Positions 40,901 to 52,900 of a stretch of 64,000 nucleotides of DNA are shown in pieces; position 1 is the first letter of the stretch; each line of letters opens with the position of its first letter. Origin of the DNA: Chiridota heheva (taxonomy: Eukaryota; Echinodermata; Holothuroidea; Apodida; Chiridotidae); assembly GCA_020152595.1 (NCBI GenBank), contig JAIGNY010000196.1, forward strand, positions 1,460,001 through 1,524,000, read 5' to 3'. The notes below the pieces were generated by a model. The model did no database searches. It was not told where the DNA came from and saw only the letters and a list, made by a program, of their open reading frames with translations. Position numbers and translations under genes: made by a program.

Positions 40901-43900
40901 TCACCTGCTGGTGTCCCTCCTGTAATGTACTCACCTGCTAGTGTCCCTCCTGTAATGTACTCACCTGCTAGTGTCCCTTCTGTAATGTACTCACCTGCTA
41001 GTGTCCCTCCTGTAATGTACTCACCTGCTAGTGTCCCTCCTGTAATGTACTCACCTACTAGTGTCCCTCCTGTAATGTACTCACCTGCTAGTGTCCCTCC
41101 CATAATGTGCTCACTTGCTAGTGTCCCATGTACTCACCTGCTAATGTCCCTCCTGTAATGTACTCACTTGCTAGTGTCCCTCCTGTAATGTACTCACTTC
41201 CTAGTGTCCCATGTACTCACCTGCTAATGTCCCTCCTGTAATGTACTCACTTGCTAGTGTCCCATGTACTCACCTGCTAGTGTCCCTCCCATAATGTACT
41301 CACCTGCTAGTGTCCCTCCTGTAATGTACTCACTTCCTAGTGTCCCATGTACTCACCTGCTAATGTCCCTCCTGTTCCAGTTCCAAATGTAACAGCGTCA
41401 ACTTTGCCACCTAAATCAAATGAAGCAGAAGAAACTCTTTTTTCTTAGTTTTTAATTTCACACACAGTGCTTCTTAATTACATTAAACTGATTCAACTTA
41501 CACTTTAGTCAATTTCTCTTCCATATGAAATAGCATCAAACTATCTTTTGCTTTCAATGCCGCTCAAAGAATATCTTTAAAATAATGTGAGCTAAGACAT
41601 ATGAGTGTTTTGTTTCACATAAAACAAAATTCTAGATCAATGTTAAAGGTGGGTTCCACAAATGACACAAAAGCCGCTTGACCATTACTCCTTTAAGGGT
41701 TGGTAAAACGTGTGTCAGCCAAGGTGTGAGTTTGGATTGTCCCATACAGTTGGATAAGTGATTGTCTATCGATAATCTCAGTCAAATCTGAGAGTAATCT
41801 TAACTCTCCTTAGTGTTACTCTCTCCTTAGTGGTCTTTCTTCTTTTTGTTTCCTAGATCATACACACAGCTGGCACCTCAGCAAATTTTTCAGTACTGAT
41901 AGAAAAATCCATAACAACTTTTTGTGCACCAAAACAAAATCCTTAATCCTTACAAATCAAAATTCTTAATCCTAACAAATCAAAATCCTTAATCCTTACA
42001 AATCAAAATTCTTACAAGCTTTCTCTTTTAAAAACTCAATGAAAATTAAAATTGTCCACAACTACTAAATTTGATCAAATATATTTTTCCAGACGAACAA
42101 TAATCAACATTTGGCACTGAAGGCCATACAACCTCTATCCTCAGACCCTTTGAGCAAGCTGCTGATCTAGAAACAATAGTAAAATATGATACCATGCAAC
42201 CTGAAGCCATGACTAACATGCAGTACACAAAATTGATACACACAAGCAATGATAATGATCAAATTGGGATGTAATCAAAAAGTCACTTTATAAATTAAAC
42301 TTATTGCCATAGAATATCAAAATTGAAACTATCCAAATTTTTCAAATTTGACCAAGTGTTTTTTCCAGACCTAAAATAAGCAACCTATTGCACTGAAGGA
42401 CAAACAATCTCAGATCTAAGACTCTTTGAACAAGCTCCTGATCTAGGGAAAATAGTAACTTATTGATCTTGGCAAGTTTTTAATCAATCCTCCATATTTT
42501 GTGGAACAAGTTGAAAGCTATAACAGCAAAAATACACACAAACAAAGATAATGCTCAAGTCATGATCAAGTCATGAATACTCTAAGGTTTCCATTATAAA
42601 TGAAACTTATTGCCATAAAATAATATCACAGAGATTATCATTTAAATGACTTCATCAAAAGATTTTAAATTTGAAAGTAATCACAATCAAAACTTATTTA
42701 CCTGGTATGTTTGTTTGATGAGAGTTTAATGGCACCACAACAGCAAGGGTCAAATTGTGCCTGAGAGGTTAGATCATTTTAGAGGTAGGAAGGAGAGTAA
42801 ACAGGGAAAGATTGAGAGAAACATGAGAACTAAAAGCCAGAAAGCTGGGATCAAGAAAGGAGGTGTATGGGTGAAAAAATAATGTAGAGAGAAAGGGGGT
42901 GGGGAAGGAGAACTAAATATGGTTGTAGAGGGAAGCATGATGAAGGAAGGAGATAATTCTACCCAGAGGTTTTTTTTGGAAGAGCTCAGCTACTAAATTG
43001 TGGGCAGTGGGGGAAGCTCTGGGAAGGTTGTACAGGGGGAAAGTAAGGAGAATGTGATGGACTGTGAGGGTGCAATGGCAATTGACATAAATACTGATAA
43101 CAGTATAAAATGTCAATCATGACCTTCATTTATATTTCCTACATACCCCTGCATATCTCAACAAAACTGAGTTGTGCATGGGGTGGCCTGAAAAACTAAA
43201 TAACAAGTTTATCCCAAGATAAATGACGAAACTAAACAATTTTTTGCTTAATATATTAATTTATTCTACCAACCACTATATCTTCTCTTCTTTCCATAAA
43301 AGACTTCATTTGAATACTTAAATTTTGGGAAATATCTCCCACACAAGCCACCCCAACTCAAAATCACATACACACAGGTTCATAATCTACAGTATATAAA
43401 AACAAATTAAAGTTTTTATTGGGAGTTTATCAATGTAATGTAAACCTTCTAAATTGTTTCCCAAAGAGGCTTGTACATGAAATACTCACATAAAGCAAGC
43501 CATCAATGTAAAGAGTATCGCACCTTGGACTTGATCAATGTCTTTGCAAACTTCACTGTTAGTGACTCCAATTAGAGGGTGAAGGGGATGTTACACAGAA
43601 TATTGTTTCTAAACAAACTAAGAAAACCTAAATGTTTCAGGCTTTAACAAAAATAGCAAAAGTCTTTTCAAGATTGATGAGCAAGTAGCCTTTCATTGGA
43701 ACATGAGTCTACTATAAATGTAAAATATTTGCAGCATTTTTTGCAGCATCTTTTTATATAGAATCTTGCAAACTTGTGGTTCTAAAAGAATTTTGACCCT
43801 AATCAAAAATTAACATTCTGGCATCGTGTTTATATTCTCCTATAATGCCAAGGTCAAATGACTTTGGCCCGAGTGGAATGGCCCGACTTTAGGAGGGCTA

Positions 43901-46900
43901 TTTTGAGGGCAAAGTCATTTTACCAGGGCATTATAGGAGAATATAAACATGATGCCAGAACATTAATCTTTTTTATAAAATATTAATCACTTTTACTCTG
44001 AAACTCCTCAAAAAACGAAATTTAGATATCAATTTTTGAAATAAAACAACCTTAATTTTGATAAGTTTTAAACAAACCTATCAATAAAATGAACTAATCT
44101 ACTGAATAATTCATATCAAAGGAACATTCCATTTACAAAAATTGGGTGAGCAAAAATCAAACACCAATTAAATATCAAATCAAAATATCATTGACACACA
44201 CAAATTTATTTTCAAAACTGAATTGTATAAAAAAATACATTATAAATTGAAACAGCATATAAATTGTATTTTTAAAACTGAATTGTATAAAATAATACAT
44301 TATAAATTGAAACAGTATTAACCATTACCATAAAAACAAAAGAATGACAAAATTATTGGAACAATTTTTTAAAAGTAATTGCTCACAATTAAATAAATAT
44401 TGATTAAATATTGTAATTTCTTGGTACGCATCATAACAATTTTAGCCTTGGTGAAAAAATAACCAATCACAAAAAATCCGAAAAAATATTTTTCAGTTCT
44501 TTATGCGGGCTGCAGCTATTGTAATAAACAACGCTTTGTCAAGGTCAATACACCCTTTCACATTTCCAGTCTGGTCATGCGCACAAGGCGTGTAAATTCA
44601 AGTTGCAAGTAAACAATTAGCGAACAGCACAATATGCTCTTGATTTTAGAGTATTATCAGGCGTTGTTTAGAAATACAAACATTTTCCATCACGTGAGAA
44701 CAATGGAAATTTAGTTTGGTTACTTGCATGCTGTATATATGTTGGTGCGTTTTCGTATTACATGTTTTGTGTGCATATAATCACACCATAAATGTATGGA
44801 CGCACCATCGTGCATACTACGTGTTACTTCCGTTGAGGTTAATAGCTTACTTAATCAAATTCGAACAAAAAATAATCGTGTGTTCGAATGCAACTTCCGC
44901 ATCTTATTCCAAATGCAAATTTGAAAACGCCCCTCCTAAGATAAAGTCAATCAGTCCGCGCGGAATACATTATCACCTAAGCACTATCCAGGGCATTCCA
45001 CACATATAACGCCCCCGTAGTCATGGTCGAAACAAGGCGGATTTCTTTGACAACCTACATCAACATTTTATCAAGTTTGATAATGGACTGTCTTGTCAAT
45101 GAGCTTGAAGGGTTATTCACAAAGATGTATCACTCAACAGTGTCATAGTTATCTGTAACAAAGTGTAAGGAGGGGGGAGGGTGTCATAATTATCTGTAAC
45201 AAAGTATAAGGGGGGGGGAGTGTTTATCAAAATCTTATGCATTTTTGTAATTATGGCAGAAACTATGACCCTGTCAATTGACTGATGAGATAATTAATTA
45301 CATTTATGTGTTTTATTGATCAATGGAATGCTCATTCATTTATGAAAAGCTACAATCTTGGACAAAACTGTTGGAACAATTGAGCATAATGAGAGCTACA
45401 TATGTTACTCTTATATTCTTGATAATTTCCTTCCTCCATTTTGACCTTCTGGGACTCTCCCCCTCCCCTGACATCAGCACCAAAATCAATAGGGCCCATC
45501 TACAAACAACAACACATCCACATACCACCTATGACATAAATCCAACCCACGGTTCTTGAAATATCGTGTTTACAAGCTTGTTAACAGAATTTTACATTTA
45601 GCCCCGCCTACTAAATATTAATTACATCACCATTAAAAACAATAGGGATCATCTGCAGACCACAACACATCCATATACAAAGTATGGCATAAATCCACCA
45701 CTGGTTATTGAGATATTGTGTTTACAAGCTTTGTCACAGACACACATAAATACACACATATACACACATACATACATACACACGCCAGCATGACTACAAA
45801 GGTTCCTTATGTTATCGCGTAGGAGCCAAAAATTGCACTCATTTATGATGTATAAATATTAAATATGATACTTTCATAAAAGCAATACAAATTTTCACGA
45901 AGTCTTCCCCCCAACATCGTAGTTTTCATTATTGTAGTTGATCAATCAAATGCTCGTTCACCAAGGAGGTACTTCTAAGCCAAGAGGCACTCATCAACAC
46001 TCAAGGTCCTTATTGGTGCTTGCTGACCCTTAAATTCAAACTTCACCAAACCAATATTTAAGATAGGCATATTTGATAAGCTGCAAATCAAATGATGCAT
46101 GGACACAATGATCTTGGAGGAACGTTTGACTCCGCCTTGACATTTGATAGCCACCAGGGGTCGAATTTTAACATTTTCACCACTGTTCCACGGAACAGAG
46201 CTTTCTTAAAACACAATGTTCGGATCAAATTTCACTGTTCCAACATTTTCGTCAATAAAAAAAAAGAGCAAATTCCTTGTTTGCAACTGGACTTAATATA
46301 CACCATTTTTGTCATAAGATATACTTGTATAAACAGAACCAATAAATAATAGTCAGAAAGCTGCTGCGCGTTGCAAAACTCTAAAACCAAGTATAGGCTG
46401 TAACACGTATTGTATGTATACGCGGTAAATACGTAACGGAACCCATGATAGTTGTGTTCACACACAAATATTGTATCGGGGATGTGAGTGAGACATAATT
46501 TTTTTTAGCAAGATTATTAATATGTGGCACAAATTATTACTTCTTCAGCAAATGGCGTGGGGAGAAGGGAGGGGGGGGGTCAATTTGACCATACCACGTG
46601 CTAGAAAATATTATTTTCCCAACAAACAAAAACTTTAAGGCAGTAGGGAGAAAAATGAATTCATGGGGATGTTTGAGCAAAAGAATATGCTTCCAACAAA
46701 AGTTATCAGCTGTTTTGTATAAATTACAATGTGTGGGTCAATGGATAATTCTAACCTCTCCAGCCAATTATCGACGTTATAGGAGTGACACGGTCAATTT
46801 GATTAGACCATGTGGTGGGAAATTATATTTTTTCAAAAACCAAAGACAATTGGGTTCACACACAAAATCAAAAGAACAAACCTTTGAAAATCCCATCTTA

Positions 46901-49900
46901 CACCTATTTCACTCATGCTCAACAATTCTAAATTTTCTATTACGTGAGGATAAAACCATCGATCCATACACATTTAAAGAAATTGGGATTTCCCATCTGC
47001 ACTAGTGCTGCGGACCTGGGCCTACGCAAACTATGTTCTGCGCAAGTCAGTCCATTATTTTGCAATCTGGCAACCCGTCAAAAAAAAAAAAATTTCAATG
47101 AAACTTATTTCAGTCACGCCCGTTTTTTATCGTACAAGGCCAACACACTGCTCTCACCCTAAGGACTGGTCCCACTGCACAGTGTACTAAACATACAGTG
47201 TACATCACGTAACGTTGTGTATATACATTGCATTATTAAGGCCTTCACCATTCATGTGCACATGTTCAGAGCTTGCAAAATTCACCATGTTTAATCAATC
47301 ACAGAAATTTTAAAACTTTAACTTGCGGTTCTACACAGCCCTTTCAGCCATTTTCTAGCCAATATTGCTGTAATTAAATGAAGATGGAACTCCATTTTTA
47401 CCACTTTTTATTGACTGGAGGTATTTTTAAAACACTCTGAAAGGTATTTCATGCTGTGTGAATCATTGAACTTTGGCCTAGGACCTAGTGTTAGAACTAG
47501 TGAATACATTGCGAGTTTAAAATTAGTTCTGAATACCAAGTAATAACTAACTTGTATTCTTGTAAAATACTGAAATTTACTTGAATTCTGTTAGAATAAG
47601 TTGTTTTTAGTATGAAATATTAAGAAAAGAAAACAAAAAACATGTTTTTTTGACATTTATTCACTTAATTTTTCTTTAAAAAAATTGGGAAAATAGGTTT
47701 TTTAATAGTTTTTATCACTCCCGGAATTCTTGGTTGTAGTTACGAATCCTTATGTTGTCTGGATTGCGCAATACCGGAATCGGGACACCAGGACTTACAT
47801 GACTACCAGGATCCTGCACAATGCTATCAATTGCGCCAGCAATTGCGGGAAAAGAAAGATTTTTCATACTTCAAAAAATATTTCTTGTGAGGGACCTTAC
47901 TTTTAGAACATGTTTTATGAGCAGAAAACAATATATTTCAAGATGTTGATGCTATATATTTGAGAAAAAAAAACACTGTTCTAGGGAAAGGTGATATTTG
48001 AATATTCACTGTTTATGCTTAAAAAGCACTGTTCTCAGAACAGCAGGAATTTCAACCCCTGGCCACATAAATGAAAGGCTAGTAAGTTCCTCAGACTTAT
48101 TTGCAGAACATTTACATATCTTGATGAGCAATCTCTTGTCGAATTATATAAAGCCCTTGTCATGCCACATCTGGAATTGTTGAACTCTGTGTGGTCACCT
48201 TTCTAGCAAAAGTACATAGATATAATTGAAAATGTGCTAGGAGAGCTACAAAATTTGTTTCATCATTGAAACACCTTCCTTATCATGATAGATGGGATAG
48301 ATTAAATCTTCCAACCCTGAAATATAGAAGAGCAAGGGGTGGTGTGATTAAGGTTTTCAAAATCCTCTCAGATATTTACAATCCAAGAGTTACAAAACTT
48401 TTGTTCTCCGTCAAAACTCAACAAAAAGAGGTTCATAATCTAAAAAGATTCTTCAGCCCCATTGCTCTACCAGTGTTCGGCACATCTTTTTTTTCACATG
48501 GAGTTCATAAGCTTTGGAATTCTTAACCAAGTGTTGTTATGGATGCTGGCAGCCTAAACATTTTAAAAACCAGGACTTATCAAGCACTGGTGTAAGCGAG
48601 CATTTTGTCTTCATTTTCGTTATGGCACCCAAGCTTTTAAGCGACATATTCAGATCTGAACCTTCAAGCATCTAATACCTTTCATCCAGTATTCACTGGT
48701 TCATCATAGGTATTTCCAAGCATAAAAAAAGAAAGGGAAAAAAAAAGATTTTCTAATGGGACAATCATCATTGAAATTATTTTCCCATTCATTGTATCAG
48801 CAGTATACAACCACTCTCTTTTACCTGTCTGCTGCCATATTTCAGGACCTGTAGTTTCTATATGTGCCTGCCTATTTGCTGTGTTGTCAAACTGATTCGT
48901 CCACACTGCATTTTCTAGATTGTCTGCATACCTTTTAGCCTAAAAGTGACAAAAAACAATTCATGTGTTAATACAAAAACATTATTTACTTCATAAGCAG
49001 AAAATATGCACAACATTACAAGATGTTTTAAAAATTGTGAAGATTTTACTTGTATTTCAAAAGTAAAATGGGATTTTAACTTATAAGCTTTTTATAAAAA
49101 TACCCTTTTATTATTGTTGTAAATACCTTTTTTGTTCATACTTATGTTCACTTTGCCTATTTTTGGTTGTAAATAAAGTTGGTAAAGATTAAACTGTTTT
49201 ATTAAGGGATAGGCAGGAAAGTTTGATATGAAGAATATATGACGACAAATAGGTCTAAAATGCTTTCTGTTCTGTATTCTTCCTCCAGATATTTGGGTAA
49301 GGTACCTTAAATATTGCTTTCTTAATGTTGGCGCCCATATTCAAACTTAAGTTCTAGAGCTTAACAAGGCCAGCTAAAATGAGAAAAAAGCCTTTAAACT
49401 TCATTGCTCAAACTTACTTTAGGAATGATAATATATAAAAAAAGTAAATATTTCATCCATATTTTCATGATACATTTTTCATAGTATCATGTTGCTTAAG
49501 GACCACAAGTCCAGACCATTACTGCATCACATATCACATTTTAAACCTTAAATTTGAACAGGTTCAAGTTTGGAGACTACAGAACAGCCATTACTACATC
49601 GGAGCAGGTTAACAGTACCCAATTGGTTTAACGACTGCTGCGCTGTGATGGCTGCGCGGTTGAGAATAGTCCCCGAGGAATTGAGAAAGTTTTCACTTTG
49701 TGAGACAATGGCACAAAACGGTTCAGCGCTTTGGAGCCTGAGCAATAAGCGCTATATAAATAGATGTATTATTATCATCATTTTTATTAGTGAAAACTAA
49801 AAACAAAAGGACAAAGGGTCTAACAAAATTCATAGGAGGCGATCCTAAACACAAACCACTATATTAACATGAAGCAGACACAAACAGATCGTGCGATCCT

Positions 49901-52900
49901 AAATACAAACCACTATATTAACATGAAGCAGACAGAAACAGATCGTGCGATCCTAAATACAAACCACTATATTAACATGAAGCAGACTACTCTTATTTGC
50001 ACAAGCAGACAGAAACAGATCTAAATACACACGCTATATTAACATGAAATGCGATCCTAAATACAAACCACTATATTAACATGTAAGAATTTCAAACAAA
50101 TAATACAAAGAAACAAAACAAAGGATATTCCTTACCTGATGGTTATAATTTTGTGCATCTTCAAATGGAACTGCCGGGACCTGAAAAACTGTTGCTCCCA
50201 AAGTTATTAAAGCATCCACTTTTTCCGCAGACTGGGTGTCTGGCATAAATATTACACATTTAAAGCCCATTGCATTACATAAATGAGCCAAACCAATACC
50301 TACAAAAATAAAAGAATATATAATTTTCATTTTACAAACCAATTCAATATTCATAATATATAAAAACATAGAGCACACAACAATACAAAAACTCTCTACT
50401 TTAGAATGAGATCCTAAAGTTTTATACAACACATATACAGATTAGCAAAAATCCTAAACCAAATGCTTTATTAGTGTGACACCATTTTTTCCAACACTTT
50501 GAATGCCACAAAAAAAAAAAAAAAATTATCTGTGATTTCCACTAAACTACAATGTGCACTCTCTACATGTAATATCACTTAAATTCTTTGTTGTTGTTCT
50601 GACTAAAAGCTATAAAAACAATTAAAGAAACTACACATAAAAGATTAGAAGGTTGCTTGTATTTTCATATGTCACTAATTTTGCTTATTTAAGAAATAAT
50701 CTTCAAATTTGGATCAGCCATATAACTAAATATGCTATTATGATAATCTCCATACCGTCATACTGAAATTCTTTGTAAATGGTAGGTTTTTATCAGGGTT
50801 GGAATTAATTATAAAATTTCCCACGGTTCTGAAATAAAGGTATTGAAAATATTCTCTCAAAAAATTATAACAGAAATAATATTAATGTAGTGAACACATC
50901 TTTACATGCTTCCCTCTTTCACAATTTAATGTACTATTTATCACACAATTACATGGGGGAACTTTTTAAAGCACATATTTACCATATACACTATTCTTTG
51001 CTGAAGAAATCTTTATTTTTAAGTGCCAGTTTTTAAACCGCTGGTTTTTAAACCACCGGTCTTTTAAACCACCGGGTTTTATAAACCGCCATTTTTTTAA
51101 ATCGCGTTTTTTGAACCACGTTTTTTTAAACCGCCGGTTATAACCAATGGAACCGTAGATTTGTATCCAAGTCTGGTGCTTATCTTCATCAGTGTTCTTA
51201 CCTGTGTTACCAGCTGTCCCTTCAACAACTGTTCCACCAGGATGCAATCTTCCTGCAGAGAAAAACAGCAAGATTTCAAAATTGCTTCTTATACTTCATA
51301 CCTGCTGATTTTCTTTCCTTCAAACTGAAAGTAAAAATGACTGAGTCTAATATAATATAGGTAAACCGTAGACAGAAAAAGACCAAATTAAGTCACTGCC
51401 CTCTTATAAGGAAGAGATCCTGACTCTGTGAACCAAAAATTCCCACAAAAAAGTCAACAAATTTGACCCTTTTACACTATTTTCAAATTTCCAGGCATTC
51501 ATATGTATGTAAAACCTTATGAATATTTATGATGTATGGCTTAGTGATCTTAATATTTTCTTAAAATCATTTACCATAGCTGTTTGAAAAGTGCAGCAAA
51601 TTCTGACCCAAATGTTTTTGCACCTTTATCACACCACCTGGCACAAGGGCATGGATTTTCATAATATTAATAATTGCAGACTGTTCCTGTTTCAGAATTG
51701 TATATTAAAAGAATAAATCTTAACTTACAAGAATGATAAAGTGTTTGTTTCCTTTCTATTCAAACACAATACAATAAAATGGCCACAAATGTTTTTGAGT
51801 CTTTTTCACACCACCTGGCACCAATCAAATTTAACAATAACATGTAGAAATAAACTTTCTCTTTGTTTTTAAGTGTATGAAATTTAAGAAAATAAATTTT
51901 TAAGAATGGCATACAGATACATACATATATCACAAATTTGTCATATCTTAAAAATTCCTTAAACTTTGATTAGCCATTCCTGGATATGGAACAAGATATT
52001 TCTGAAATTCACAAAGTCTCTTCTACTCCAAATTGAGGCTATTCAAAGCTAGATGTTACTAAACATTAAAGATCGAACTTGAAAATGAGGATATAGTATG
52101 TCATAACATCATACATCAAACAAAATATCTTCAAACATGAATACTGGTACTCCAGAGAGACAAGTACATGCTAATAGTGCATCATGTATGAAGCTGACTA
52201 GCACTTGGCCTCTCTGCTCAACAAAGGAGACGACAGAATGTAAACACCCCAATTACTGGTGAATTCTAGCGCTTACACGACCGATTGTGTTGTTACCCGG
52301 TTCCAATAATAAAACCAGGGTGTGGATTTTCATAATATTAACAATTGCAGACTGGTTTCTATTTCAGAATTGTATGTTAAAAAAATAAATCTTTACTCAC
52401 AAAAATTATAAAGTGTTTGTTTCCTTTCTATTCAAACAATACAATAAGACGACTACAAAATATTGTCACAGATCGCAGAAATGATGTTAAACGAGCAATG
52501 TGGCTTGTAAAGTATGTATGCTAGTAGTACTATGTGTACTAGTAGCGCAAAATTTAAACTCTCTAAAACTTCGCTGTAAAAAAAGATATTCAAACCAGCG
52601 CACAACAAGCAGTGTACTGTATGTAGTATGCTTCAGAAAAATGTATTGCAGTTGTACACTACCAAACTATTTTGAAAGTGTTTCTGCTAAAACAATTAAC
52701 ACCTATTATGAACCAATCACAAGTTGTGTTTAAATGAAATTGAATATTTTTCACAAACCACATTTTTGACAAATAATAAGGCAATTTAAAGGACTTTTCC
52801 TTTGCTGTATTGTGTTACTGACCGTGCACATAATGAAACCATGGAATCGTGTATTATTCCAGAATACCAAGTGACCCGCCCCGTGAAATTTGGGGAAAGT

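Larger units (their letters stand above)
41411..48824 (-). other. Cysteine synthase intron 5 (7.4 kb)
   Basis: GT/AG ends. Holds the 41925 and 42020 duplications, a non-LTR fragment, a palindromic MITE, a hairpin-ended repeat and an RT relic. The CpG-richer stretch 44500-45050 and the open frame near 46600-47000 show nothing I can identify. Confidence 0.75.
48940..50135 (-). other. Cysteine synthase intron 4
   Basis: 1196 bp with GT/AG ends. Contains a SINE/LINE-like 3' end and a 55-bp tandem array; nothing else recognised. Confidence 0.8.

Noticed and set aside
40651..41158. Open frames on both strands with 10-residue repeats ([20 protein letters not shown])
   Set aside because: Products of the 30-bp intronic minisatellite. 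The repeated peptide echoes the exon it came from, but the frame is broken by 23-bp units next to the exon, so it is not an in-frame extension.
44500..45050. CpG-richer stretch as a promoter or first exon
   Set aside because: It lies in the middle of cysteine synthase intron 5 and shows no exon homology on either strand.
46598..47005. 135-codon plus-strand frame
   Set aside because: Lies antisense in a cysteine synthase intron; composition is not protein-like and no family is recognised.
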